Shown piece by piece: positions 27,217 through 37,300 of a stretch of DNA of 64,000 nt. The stretch is from contig NZ_SWFP01000001.1 in NCBI RefSeq assembly GCF_005869225.1, positions 62,001 to 126,000 of the forward strand, in the 5' to 3' direction. A model generated the notes under the pieces. The model had not been told where the DNA came from. It was given only the letters and a program-made list of their open reading frames with translations, and made no database searches. Every line of letters begins with the position of its first letter. Within the stretch, counting starts at the first letter, position 1. A program made the position numbers and the translations under genes. The DNA is from Dyadobacter bucti. Lineage in GTDB: Bacteria > Bacteroidota > Bacteroidia > Cytophagales > Spirosomataceae.

Positions 27217-27317
27217 TTAAATAAATCCCTTCACCAAAACCCTGTTTTTCGCCCGTAAAAATTGCGCTAACACCTTGGTAATTATTAAATTAGTTGAAAA
27301 TACGAAATGTAATTATC

Positions 27318-28619
27318 ATGGTTGGAAATGTAGCACTCGATGTGGTCATCGGCCTGGTATTCGTGTATCTGCTGTACAGCCTTTACGCCACCGTGATCAT
27401 GGAAATCATCTCGTCGTCACTTGGGCTGAGGGCGAAAAATCTGTCCTATACGCTCAAACGTATGCTCATGGACGAGAAGAAGTATACAAGCAATTTCCGG
27501 GAGAGATCCGACCGGTTGCTGAACACTTTTATGCAGATCGGCGGCAGGGCTGCCAATCTCACGAACAGTAACCTGTACAACGCCTTTTTAAAACAGCCTT
27601 CTATCAAGTACCTGGGCAGCGGGGGATTGAATAACCGTCCCTCCTATCTCTCGGCAGAGAACTTTTCAAGAGCGGTCATCAATGCCCTCAAAACAGACGA
27701 TCCGGATATCAGTCTGCTGGGGAGGGTAGAACAGGGGCTGGAGGAACTTGAAATAGACCTTGATATCGCGACAGATCCTGCGCAGCCGGAACTATCGGAG
27801 ACGGTCCTGCATATTCAGTCGCTGCTGGACGAGGCAAATAACGATCTTGTCAAATTCAAAATCCTGCTGGAAAACTGGTTCAATGACACTATGGACAGAT
27901 CCACGGGCTGGTTTAAAAGAACTACGCAGATGATCCTTGTCCTGATCGGGTTTCTGCTTGCAGTCTCTTTTAATGTCGACACACTGGCGATCATAGATAA
28001 GCTGTCAAAAGATGATGATGCCCGCGACCAGCTGGTGAAAATGGCGGTTGATTTCAGCGAAAAAAACGGCACGGCTATACAGACGTTTACAGCGGCCAGG
28101 GATACCGCCGCATCAGCCCTGGCATTAAAAAGCAGACTGGATTCTCTGCAGATTGTCAAAAAAATGTTGGAAGACGACATCAAAAATTCCCAGACGATCC
28201 TTTCCTCGAACTGGCAAATTCCGGACTTGCTGAAATATTCTTTAAAAAAACAGCCCCCGCGCCCCGATTCCGTGGAAGTTGCCTATACAACGGGCAACGC
28301 CGGAACGGTATACCTGTTAGTTCATAAGTCCGTCGACCCAGGCATACTTACAAGGCACCTGTCGGACGAGGCGGCAAACGGCAAAATAAAGGTGCATACA
28401 ATGGGCTACAAAATGGCCTATGTGTTCAGCTGGGAACATTTCTGGGGTTATTTACTCACGGTGCTGGCACTGTCGTTAGGCGCACCTTTCTGGTTTGATC
28501 TCCTCAACAAGCTCGTCAAGCTGAGAAGTGCCAAAGCCATTGCCCCTGAATCGGAGGGAAAATCACTCACAGTAGCGGCTACCGTGTCCAATCGAGAAAT
28601 TTTAAACAGACAGGGATGA
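27318..28619 (+). CDS. Uncharacterised membrane protein, paralogue A (TGWFKR family)
   Basis: The ATG at 27318 gives 433 residues; a TTG at 27294 would add eight. An N-terminal helix (VALDVVIGLVFVYLLYSLYA), a central helix (TTQMILVLIGFLLAVSFNVD near 205-225) and a C-terminal helix (YLLTVLALSLGAPFWFDLL near 385-405) are clear. The signature is WFNDTMDRSTGWFKR, then FNVDTLAI, and at the end LGAPFWFDLLNKLV. The protein at 29993-31039 shares all of these in the same order, so the two are paralogues. Relatives with GW(F/Y)KR and N(V/A)DTL motifs occur widely in bacteria, but no function is known to me. The next gene, a hydrolase, overlaps its stop in ATGA. Confidence 0.75.
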   Translation: MVGNVALDVVIGLVFVYLLYSLYATVIMEIISSSLGLRAKNLSYTLKRMLMDEKKYTSNFRERSDRLLNTFMQIGGRAANLTNSNLYNAFLKQPSIKYLGSGGLNNRPSYLSAENFSRAVINALKTDDPDISLLGRVEQGLEELEIDLDIATDPAQPELSETVLHIQSLLDEANNDLVKFKILLENWFNDTMDRSTGWFKRTTQMILVLIGFLLAVSFNVDTLAIIDKLSKDDDARDQLVKMAVDFSEKNGTAIQTFTAARDTAASALALKSRLDSLQIVKKMLEDDIKNSQTILSSNWQIPDLLKYSLKKQPPRPDSVEVAYTTGNAGTVYLLVHKSVDPGILTRHLSDEAANGKIKVHTMGYKMAYVFSWEHFWGYLLTVLALSLGAPFWFDLLNKLVKLRSAKAIAPESEGKSLTVAATVSNREILNRQG

Positions 28620-29986
28620 GAGGGATCGTCATCAAAACAAGCGTGACCGAACGCCAGAAACCAAGTGTGAATTCGATGGTTACGGCTGCTTATAATTTTG
28701 GGAAAATCGTCAACGTAACAGGTTCCGTGTTCGGAGACCTGGTGGACGGTGAGGATATCTGGTACAAGCTCGACAACGGCTTTTATTTATGGAGCGGCAG
28801 CGTGGAGCTGGATGTTGACTGCTCGTTCCTGCCTGAGGATCAGCGGGACCATTACCTGATTTCCTACCGGCAACGTCACCCGGACGGACGCCCGAACCTC
28901 GATACCAAGGAACCGCCCAAAGAACTTTATTTCGTGCCGGTACGGTTACCGGCCGACACAGAGAGCATACGTGCGGACGTACTGAACCCCATCACTTTTG
29001 CGGAATCGATCAGGCAGGCGGTGAGTAAACTGGATGATCACCGGAAACACGTTTTTGTATATATCCACGGTTACCAGCTTTTTTCGTCCCTCAAACTGGA
29101 CCTCTTGTCGAGCTTTGTACTGAATTACATGACGCATCCGGAAAACAGTATCGCCAAGGTACTGTTTCTGGCTTGGCCGGGACAGGGAGGTCCGAGCCGC
29201 AAAACAGTAGACGACCGGTCGGTGAAGGCGGGCCAGCAGTTTACCGGGCTGGGCTTTTTCAGCTACTTCGAACATCTTGCAAAAGAAATCGAAAAAGAAG
29301 GCAGAACGCTCAATCTGCTGGTGCATTCCTTCGGCCACCAGCTGCTGAACGGTATGCTGAATCCTGGTGACTGTGTTTCAGGGAACACATCAAAAACAGA
29401 GAAAAGATTTAACAGGATCTTCAAAAACATCTTTTTGATGGCTCCCGACATCACGCACCTGACGTTACAAATGGACGGCAAGTGCCTGCCGAATTATTTC
29501 CAGGACAATGACGGGCTGAATTTTCATTACCAATTCTCACGCCTGAAAGAGCTTGGCGAGCATGTGCATGTTTTTCATGACAAGTATGATTACCTGCTCT
29601 ATTCCAGTACCAAAAAATTTGTAGGCAAAAGAAATCTGCGACGGGCGAAGGATAAACTCGCTGTTACGCAGGACTACCGTAACCTGGGAAATTATGGAAC
29701 AGGCAAACTTACTGAGGATATGATTGAGCCGGATTTTAACCTGGTCAGTGTGGAAGATCTGGTTAACCGGGGAGCGCCGGGAGATCTTCTGGATTTTCCA
29801 TTTCAAAACATCAAAGACCGGAAAGCGGGACAGCTGATCGACCGCGTCTGGGACTTTGCGGACTACGACGGCATCAATGCCAAACAAATTATTTTCAATG
29901 CGGGCCGCTTTCCCAATCACCACCGCTACCTTTTTACGTGCAGGCCGGTTGTGGAAGAGGTTTTAAGATTGTTAAAGCAGCCCTGA
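28616..29986 (+). CDS. Predicted alpha/beta hydrolase (DUF900-like) with N-terminal SH3-like segment
   Basis: The 456-residue protein lacks a signal peptide. Residues about 25-65 look like a bacterial SH3 domain (VNVTGSVFGDLVDGEDIWYK, then NGFYLWSG). The hydrolase core has an oxyanion HG at 151-152 (VYIHGY), a strand VLFLAWPGQGG as in DUF900 proteins, the nucleophile elbow LLVHSFGHQLL with S238, and IFLMAPDIT with D278. A C-terminal His, such as those in NHHRY, could finish a triad. The ATG at 28616 overlaps the stop of the membrane protein gene, so production is coupled. A cytoplasmic lipase or esterase working with the membrane partner is the simplest reading. Confidence 0.75.
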   Translation: MRGIVIKTSVTERQKPSVNSMVTAAYNFGKIVNVTGSVFGDLVDGEDIWYKLDNGFYLWSGSVELDVDCSFLPEDQRDHYLISYRQRHPDGRPNLDTKEPPKELYFVPVRLPADTESIRADVLNPITFAESIRQAVSKLDDHRKHVFVYIHGYQLFSSLKLDLLSSFVLNYMTHPENSIAKVLFLAWPGQGGPSRKTVDDRSVKAGQQFTGLGFFSYFEHLAKEIEKEGRTLNLLVHSFGHQLLNGMLNPGDCVSGNTSKTEKRFNRIFKNIFLMAPDITHLTLQMDGKCLPNYFQDNDGLNFHYQFSRLKELGEHVHVFHDKYDYLLYSSTKKFVGKRNLRRAKDKLAVTQDYRNLGNYGTGKLTEDMIEPDFNLVSVEDLVNRGAPGDLLDFPFQNIKDRKAGQLIDRVWDFADYDGINAKQIIFNAGRFPNHHRYLFTCRPVVEEVLRLLKQP

Positions 29987-29992
29987 TATGCG

Positions 29993-31039
29993 CTAGTTAC
30001 CGTCTGAACGGACCGGCTTTCTGGCAACGTTTCTGATGTTGACGATTTTCAGCAGCAATTCGAACCAGAAAGGTGCACCGAAAGACAAGGCGGCGGCGGT
30101 AAGCGCCCAGCCAAAGATGGTCATTATCCAGCCACCGCTGAATGTATCTTTCCAGGAAACCCAGCCAATAGGAATGCCGAGCGACTCCATATTATCCTGC
30201 AGGTATTGCACATATATTTCGTGAACCCGCAAACTGTCGAGGCCTGTAAGATTTTTACCGTCCCTGACATTAACAAATAATGCCGAGTCCTTTGCACTCA
30301 AATATTTGTCGACAAAAACCCTGTCTATTACTTGGGTGGTGTCTCCTTTTGCCTGATTTTCCTTGAAGACACCTTTACTGATACCAACTTTTGCAGTGTG
30401 TTCCGCTTGTTCGACCAGATTAGCACGCAATGTCTGGTCGCTGGAAATACGTTTGGCGATGGTGAGGGTATTAATGTTAAAAATTACCGTCACCAGCACG
30501 GCGATGATCCAGATAATGCCCTGATTGTAACGTTTGAACCAGCCGGTAACCTGCTCCATATAACCGTCATACCACTTTTCCAGGGCTTTTTTAAAATCCT
30601 CGAAATTGTTCGCTTTTGCCAGAAAAGGCTCGATGATCGGTTTCAGGGATACAAATTGCGGATCTGTAGTAATGGCCTGCCGGATCATCGCCAGTGTTTT
30701 GTCGGTTTCCGGTGCGTCGAACGGAAGTATGGGCGGGGTTCTGCCTTCCACAAGCAGGCCGATGAGCACGGTAGAGAAACTGTCGGCGGAGAGGTACGAT
30801 ATGGGTTTTAAAAAACCACCAACCTGGGACTGTTTGATTGTCGTGAGCTGGTGGTTCCAGAAAGAATTAAATATGCCGGTTCCCAGAAGTTTTCGCAAAG
30901 CATACTGCATCAGTTCTGACCGTTTTTCGATCATGGTGTTGATGAATTCTGCGATGCCGGAAACAAAAAGGCTGATCGTGAGATAGACGAACACCATAGA
31001 CAGCGCTACGTCCAGAATGGTAGATAAGTTCAGGTTCAT
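29993..31039 (-). CDS. Uncharacterised membrane protein, paralogue B (TGWFKR family)
   Basis: The 348-residue protein is a paralogue of the product of 27318-28619. It has an N-terminal helix (LDVALSMVFVYLTISLFVSG), a shared YLSADSFSTVLIG block, WYDGYMEQVTGWFKR, a central helix leading to FNINTLTI, and a C-terminal helix with SFGAPFWFELLLKIVNIR. It is about 85 residues shorter, mainly in the inter-helix regions. It converges on the hydrolase gene, with only 6 bases between the two stop codons. That inverted placement on either side of the hydrolase suggests a duplicated module rather than one operon. The biochemical role is unknown. Confidence 0.75.
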   Translation of the reverse strand: MNLNLSTILDVALSMVFVYLTISLFVSGIAEFINTMIEKRSELMQYALRKLLGTGIFNSFWNHQLTTIKQSQVGGFLKPISYLSADSFSTVLIGLLVEGRTPPILPFDAPETDKTLAMIRQAITTDPQFVSLKPIIEPFLAKANNFEDFKKALEKWYDGYMEQVTGWFKRYNQGIIWIIAVLVTVIFNINTLTIAKRISSDQTLRANLVEQAEHTAKVGISKGVFKENQAKGDTTQVIDRVFVDKYLSAKDSALFVNVRDGKNLTGLDSLRVHEIYVQYLQDNMESLGIPIGWVSWKDTFSGGWIMTIFGWALTAAALSFGAPFWFELLLKIVNIRNVARKPVRSDGN

Positions 31040-31148
31040 GTCAGATTGTGAATTTTAGGGCGTTGGTAGAATGAAGTTGCTAAACATTCATCAAAGCCTT
31101 GAAAATAAACATCTTACTACCTGTTTATCTAAATTCCGTTTTGGAAAT

Positions 31149-32411
31149 TTATTTCTCCACGACCCAGCGGTTTACGGTGTTGTATTTTCCCTCGATCACC
31201 ATTTTGTAAAAACCCTTCGGCAGCTTCGAAACATCGAGAATAACCTTTTCGTCTGCCACAGGAAGTTGTTTCATAAGCATATACTGATCACTCCCGCCTT
31301 CCTCAAAACGATTGGTCACGGCCAGCCAGATTTTAACATTTCCGTCCTTTTCCGCCGACTTCCATGTGAGGGTGATCTGGTCCCCTTCTTTTTTGGCATC
31401 CGGATTGGTTACCGAAATTTTTCCGGTCAGTGATACCCCGTCCAGTTCAAAAGCCTGCTCTTTCGGGAATGGGATAGCGAGATGTCTGCCAATAGTAGGC
31501 ATAATATCCACGATGCCCGGAACCGGGTTGTTATTGCTACCGGATTTTAAAAAATAACTGTTCAAACCTTTCGCATTGGTTACGATCCAGGTACTGCGCT
31601 CTGCGTCGGACTGCCCGCCGTGGTCTTTCCCGGACGGTTCTCCCCTGCCGTGATCGGTGGTGATGAAGATCTGCCAGTTCTCACCGGATTTTTCCTGGCG
31701 CGTTTTAACGGCCTCCCACAACCTGCCCATTTGCGCATCCATTTTTTTGATCGCATTGGTAAATTGCTCGCTGTTGCCGTATCTGTGCCCCATATCGTCG
31801 GTATATTCGAGGTACACCCATGAAAGGTCCGGTGACTGCTCTCGGATATATTCGGCTGCCTCGTCCACTACTTTCTCATCAATCCTGGCGATGTACTCTG
31901 CGTTTTTATCGTGCGGAAAATGGATGGTATCCAGCTCAAAACCGTCGAAATAATAATCCATTTTCAGGTTACCTGTAGCCCGGAGCCCGGTGCCTATCAG
32001 CTTTGTACGGTTATCAAGCCAGGTTGAAAATACTGCGGCTTTTTTAGCCGGATATGCCTCTTTGAAAAAACGGAATATAGTCCAGTAGTTGTAGTTGGGC
32101 TCTTTGATCTCGTTTCCCCACACATTATGCTTGTTTACCCAGGTACTTGTCAGCAGGCTGTTGTATCCCACTGCTGAAATCGTAGGCGTTTGTGAATACC
32201 CCTTTTTCTCCCCGCCCACATAGGCCCTGGAAATCCCGCCGGCTTTGGCGATGGCATCCAGATTCGGCGTGGCTACCTTCTTCAGCTGTTCATAGGATAT
32301 CCCGTCGACGATCACAAAAAGTGCTTTGTTCTTATCGGTTTGGGCGAATGCAGTCACATTGGTCAGCAAACAAAAGATTACAATACAGATATTTGAGAAT
32401 TTAAAAGACAT
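31149..32411 (-). CDS. Exported alkaline-phosphatase-superfamily phosphodiesterase
   Basis: The 420-residue protein has a signal peptide (cleavage after about 23, TAFAQ) and the nucleotide pyrophosphatase/phosphodiesterase core. A first metal Asp is in ALFVIVDGISYEQL, the nucleophile Thr is probably in SQTPTISAVGYNSLL, and the later metal ligands are in YLEYTDDMGHRYG, FITTDHGRGE and KDHGGQSDAE. The last 80 residues form a small beta domain. It should cleave phosphodiesters or phosphomonoesters in the periplasm. It follows susC and susD on the same strand, 74 bases after susD with a hairpin in between, so it probably processes the ligand of that pair. Confidence 0.87.
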   Translation of the reverse strand: MSFKFSNICIVIFCLLTNVTAFAQTDKNKALFVIVDGISYEQLKKVATPNLDAIAKAGGISRAYVGGEKKGYSQTPTISAVGYNSLLTSTWVNKHNVWGNEIKEPNYNYWTIFRFFKEAYPAKKAAVFSTWLDNRTKLIGTGLRATGNLKMDYYFDGFELDTIHFPHDKNAEYIARIDEKVVDEAAEYIREQSPDLSWVYLEYTDDMGHRYGNSEQFTNAIKKMDAQMGRLWEAVKTRQEKSGENWQIFITTDHGRGEPSGKDHGGQSDAERSTWIVTNAKGLNSYFLKSGSNNNPVPGIVDIMPTIGRHLAIPFPKEQAFELDGVSLTGKISVTNPDAKKEGDQITLTWKSAEKDGNVKIWLAVTNRFEEGGSDQYMLMKQLPVADEKVILDVSKLPKGFYKMVIEGKYNTVNRWVVEK

Positions 32412-32443
32412 TGGTGAAAATTTTTTCTTGTAAATAAAAGAAA

Positions 32444-32470
32444 CCGGCAGCTGAATATATCAACTGCCGG
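32444..32470 (-). terminator. Hairpin between susD and the phosphodiesterase gene
   Basis: CCGGCAG (32444-32450) pairs with CTGCCGG (32464-32470), a 7-base-pair stem with a 13-base loop. Read on the reverse strand, a T-rich but interrupted tail follows. It may act as a weak terminator or an RNA-stability hairpin that lowers phosphodiesterase expression relative to susCD. Confidence 0.45.
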
Positions 32471-32485
32471 CAAGTGATCACAGAT

Positions 32486-34291
32486 TTACCATCCGAAAAT
32501 CTGTTTCAGATTAGGGTTAAGGGTCACCTGCGCTTGTGGAACAGGACGGTAATAATATTTGGGTTCCTGGAAAGTACCTCTTTCGGGGTCGGTAACAATG
32601 GTTCCGCTCGTACCGTTTTTCAGGAAAAACGACGCGTCGCTTCCCACCGGCCCTACCCGGTAGTAGATCAGTTTTTTACCAAGGGAATTGGATTCTTTGT
32701 CAGCCTCCCCCGGGATGGACTCGGCTACAGGGATCAGCTTCACATCCACGACCCCGTCACCGGTAAGATCGTATTTGCCGATTCCAGGAAAATATAGTCC
32801 TTCAGGTTCTTTTTCGATCAGTTTGCCTGCGTTCCAGCGCATCAGGTCATCAAAACGGTACCCTTCCAATGCAAGTTCCACTCTTCTTTCCCTTCTGATT
32901 TCCAGCACAATGCCTGTATTGGCGCCGGTTACGAGCGGATATTGCGCTTTGAGAACTGCGTCCACCGGCGCGGCCATCGTCAAAGGCGGCATACCGGCAC
33001 GCGCTCTGATCTTGTTCACGGAAAGATCCAGATCAGCCTGTGTCAACTGTCCAAGCTCGGCTTTCGCTTCCGCATAGATCAGCAATATCTCTGCGAAACG
33101 CAGTACGGGGGTGTCCAGGCTATTGGCGACTGCCACTTCTTTCTGGTTCACGAATCCTTTCAGCTGGTGGTAACCAGACTGGTTTTTTGCGAATTGCTGC
33201 ACGTAAATCCCCGCTCCCTGCGAATAAGTCGTCGCATTAACAAGCTCCCAGCCCGGGTAGGCAAATGTCTGGTATAGACGCGGGTCCCTGTCCTTAAATT
33301 CTTCCGTGAAAAGTTTGGTCGCATAGCCTGGCTGGCTGGTGTATGGCGTGCCGTCTTTCATCTGGTAGGCCTGCAGCAGATCGCGGGCCGGACTTGCCTC
33401 GTAATTTCCAAACATAAATGCTCCCCACCAGCCGCTATTGATCTTATCCTGCTCATTGAAAGTGCCGAGAATTACCTCAGGATTACTTTCCAGACTGGTA
33501 TTGTTGAAAAGAGAAGCATAGTCTTCGGCCGGTTTTCCGGTATTATGGATAGAAAAGTCGCCGCTCTCGATGAGCTGCTGCGCAGCGTCTCTGGCTATTT
33601 CGAGAAAACCATTGGCGGTAGCCTGCATGGAAAGTTCGCTGTGGTACTTGCGATAGGTGCCTTCGTATAATGCATGTCTCGCCTTGTAAGCCAACACCAC
33701 GGATCTGCTCACAGCACCGGAGCGGCTGTCGTCCCGCACATGTTCGCTGGCGAAATTATAGTCCTCGAAAATCTTGCCGACTACCATGTCGCGGCTGTCA
33801 CGTGGTTTATTGAGATCTTCATCGTTGGTTGCCAACACCTTATCATACCAGGGTACATCGGAGTACCGGCCTACTTTTTCCATGTAAAACTTCGCCCTGA
33901 AAAACCGCGCAAGTCCCTCATAATGGTTGAGCGATTCTTCACTGATAGGCGCTTTACGGAAATTATCCAGAAAAAAATTGGCATCCCTTAGCTTCGTCCA
34001 GGTCCAGCCCGAGTTGACCGTAGCAGCTGACGGGTTACCCACCATAATGCTTTTAATCTCCGTTGCACCGGTAGTAGGCGCATTGTCGGTCGAAGCGTCG
34101 CCAACGTAAATCCCCACACCAGGAAATTCATCTTCGTACAAACCTAAAATATAGGTTTCAAGATCCTGCTCACTGTTAAAATAATTTTCTTTGGCGATCT
34201 CTGTTTGCGGCAGACGTTCCAGGAAATCGTCGTTACAGCCTGAAACGGTGATCATGCCGGCTGCCAGCAGCAATTGAATATATCTTTTCAT
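32486..34291 (-). CDS. SusD/RagB-type lipoprotein, second pair
   Basis: The 601-residue protein has a lipobox (VSGC, Cys19) and the SusD layout: NDDFLERLPQTEIAKENYFN at the mature start, FFRAKFYMEKVGRYSDVPWY in the N-terminal helices, LRFAEILLIYAEAKAELGQ and an ERRVELALEGYRFDDLMRW segment near residue 490. It ends in the expected NPNLKQIFGW. It should cap the SusC barrel encoded 18 bases upstream. Confidence 0.95.
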   Translation of the reverse strand: MKRYIQLLLAAGMITVSGCNDDFLERLPQTEIAKENYFNSEQDLETYILGLYEDEFPGVGIYVGDASTDNAPTTGATEIKSIMVGNPSAATVNSGWTWTKLRDANFFLDNFRKAPISEESLNHYEGLARFFRAKFYMEKVGRYSDVPWYDKVLATNDEDLNKPRDSRDMVVGKIFEDYNFASEHVRDDSRSGAVSRSVVLAYKARHALYEGTYRKYHSELSMQATANGFLEIARDAAQQLIESGDFSIHNTGKPAEDYASLFNNTSLESNPEVILGTFNEQDKINSGWWGAFMFGNYEASPARDLLQAYQMKDGTPYTSQPGYATKLFTEEFKDRDPRLYQTFAYPGWELVNATTYSQGAGIYVQQFAKNQSGYHQLKGFVNQKEVAVANSLDTPVLRFAEILLIYAEAKAELGQLTQADLDLSVNKIRARAGMPPLTMAAPVDAVLKAQYPLVTGANTGIVLEIRRERRVELALEGYRFDDLMRWNAGKLIEKEPEGLYFPGIGKYDLTGDGVVDVKLIPVAESIPGEADKESNSLGKKLIYYRVGPVGSDASFFLKNGTSGTIVTDPERGTFQEPKYYYRPVPQAQVTLNPNLKQIFGW

Positions 34292-34309
34292 TGTCAGATG
34301 CAGATTAAA

Positions 34310-37300
34310 TTAAAACTGTAGTTCGAGTCCGAACGAGAATTTCCGCTGGAACGGGTAGGCATAGCCCCAGCCGCTCGATGTTTCCTTGGACGGATCAACT
34401 TTGTCTACATTATCCGTAATGGATTCAGGATCAAAGTATTTTTTCACTTTGGACCATTCGGTAATGTTTTCACCGCTGGCGTAGATACGCAGCCTCGAAA
34501 CTTTGATTTTTTCCAATATCGAAGACGGTAAGGTGTAACCTATCGTCAGGTTTTTCAGCCTGATGTAGGCACCGCTCAGCATGTATTTGGTTTGCGGGAT
34601 AGCAAGACCCTGGGCCTGGTCAATCCTTTCACCCAGATTACGGTCGGCAAGCCAGGATTGCAGCACCGGGAAATTAGCATCCGTATTGGCATCTGCCAGC
34701 CCGGCATCAATGTAAGACTGAGAGTGCTGCGCCCGGCGCACGTCGCTGTCCGGCGCTCCCCGGTAAAAGTCTAGCAAATGCGCATAACCCCCGGCGTAAG
34801 GCTGCTGATAAAAGCCCCAGTACAGATAATTGAGCGGATAATAATCCATTTTACCGATTCCCTGGAAGAATGCGCGGAAATCAAATCCGTTCCATTCCGC
34901 GCCCAGGTTAAGGCCGAAACGCAGACGCGGCGTCAGGTTGCCGATCCTGGATAGATCTTTGGGAGCATCCACGGTAGATCCTTTTTCAATGATGCCGTTT
35001 CCGTCCAGATCCTGGTATTTCGGCCAGCCCGGCACAATCGAAAGTGCGCCCCAGGGGATGATCTGCGATTGGTCCAGCTTTGAAATTTCATCCTGCGTCT
35101 GGAAGAAACCGTCGCTTTTGAGCCCCCATATATCTCCCAACTCCATTCCTTTGTAATATTGGGTCAATGTCCTGTTGGGGTTATCAAAACCAGTAATAAA
35201 CGACCGGCTGTCGCCCAACGTAAATTTGCTGTTAAAACGCAGGCTTTTCCCTCCTACATTAAAGTCGTCATCATATCCTACCGACAACTCCCACCCATTT
35301 GTTTTCAGGTTAGCAGCATTCTCACGCGGTTCGGCAGCACCCAGTACGTCCGGCAGGTCACGTCCCTGCGTGAGCATTCCTTCCGTTCTGCGGTTGTACC
35401 AGTCGAAGGAAGCCGTGATCTTATGCTGGAAAAAACCCAGGTCTGCACCGATATTGCTAGACAATACTTTTTCCCAGGTATAGTTAGGAGAGACCAGAGG
35501 TGCCGATTTTACGATCTGAGGAACATTTCCGTCGATAATATTAGGCCCTCTTTCGGTGGGCATGGTAGCGATATAACCATACTCATCTACAAATTGGTTA
35601 CCCAGCAAACCGTACGAACCGCGGATCTTGAAATGGTTGATCACCCGTGCAACCGGCTTCCAGAACTCCTCGCCGTCCACCTTCCAAGCTGCCGAAGCCG
35701 ACGGAAAAAAGCCAAAACGTTTGTTTTTGGGGAATTTGGAAGAACCGTCATACCGACCGTTGAACTCCACAATGTATTTGTCGTTGTAAATGTAATTCAG
35801 CCTGTAAAATGCTCCGCGGATCGCCCACTCACGTATCTGCTCGCCCACAAGCGCCTCGCCGGTAGCCAGGCCGATGCTCGGCAGGGACGGAGATATCACC
35901 CCTGCTTTTTGTGCTGTGAACATATCGGCGCGGTTCAGCTCCTGGTTGTAACCTGCTATTGCCGTGATATTGTGGAAACCAAGCTGTTTGTGAAACGTGG
36001 TGTATGCGTTAAAAACCGTATAGCTGATGTTGTCGCTCCGGCGGTAGGCAATGTTGTTGCCTTCTTCCCGGATGTCCGATGGTCCGTAGCCAATCCTGTA
36101 TCTGGACTGATTTTGGGTCCGGTTGATGTTTTCACGTCTCGTTGTAAAATCCGAATTGAATTTGAGCGCATCCTCGAAAAAGCTCAGCTCTGCATTGAAA
36201 GTAGTCTGAAGCATGTTACTCTTTTGATTGTCCCTGCCTCCGTCGGTCAGCCGAGCCCCTACCCTTCCCACGTCCGTATTGGCCCAGGTACCGTCCGGAT
36301 TTCGGTCCACGCTGGTCGGTGAAAGATTGTAAAGGTCTGCGATTGACAGCTGATAAGGTTTTGCCCGCTCCGTCAATGCAATGGATGTATTGTTGCCAAC
36401 AGAAAGCCATTTAAAAGGCTTGAAATTGACTTTCCCGCGGGTGGTATAACGGTCAAATTTATCCTCCGCAATTTTCAGCGCACCGTTTTGCGAATCATAG
36501 GCTCCGGACAGGTAATAAGAAGTATTGCCGGATTTTCCAGAAAGCGAAATATTGTGGCGCTGGGAAAGCGTAAAATTGTCCAGGAAATATTTTGTCCAGT
36601 CTCTGTTGCCCATGTATTCGTACAGCGAATTATCAACAGGGTTCAGACGTATCGGATCGGTTCCCGAGGGATTATCGGAACGTTCCTTCGCCCATGCATA
36701 CTGGCTGTCGGTGTAATTAATGTTGTCCCAGGGCGTATTATCGGTCGAAGTCTCAAGTAAACGCATGTATATATACGGATCAGTGATCTTGTCCGGCAAT
36801 ACGGTTGGTTTCCCCCATGAAAAGTTGTTGGAATAATTAATGCTCAGCTTTTCGCCGGTTCCGGTTTTGGTCGTGATCAGGATCACCCCGTAGGCTGCAC
36901 GTGCACCGTAGATCGCCGCGGAGGAAGCATCCTTTAACACAGAGATGCTCTTGATATCCGACGGAGCGATGTAACTGAGCTCGGCCGCATCCATCGGAAC
37001 GTTATCGACCAGGATGAGCGGGTTTCCGCCGTTGATGGACGTAAAGCCTCTGATGTTGATTTTGGGCGCCTGGCCCGGCTCGCCGCTCACGAAGTCAATG
37101 TTAAGGTTTGGAACAGCCCCCTGCAAACCCTGAGCTACATTCTGTATCGGCCTTGCTTCCAGCATTTTACTATCCACCACATCTACAGCCCCGGAAAGAT
37201 TTTCCTTTTTCTGTGCGCCGTAACCTACCACTACGATCTCCTGAAGATTGGCTGCATCCAGTTCCAGCACCACATCGATCACCGAACTTTTACCTACAGC

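Noticed and set aside
35159..36322. Long forward open frame of 387 codons
   Set aside because: It lies entirely antisense to the second susC, has no family resemblance and arises from codon bias of the opposite strand.
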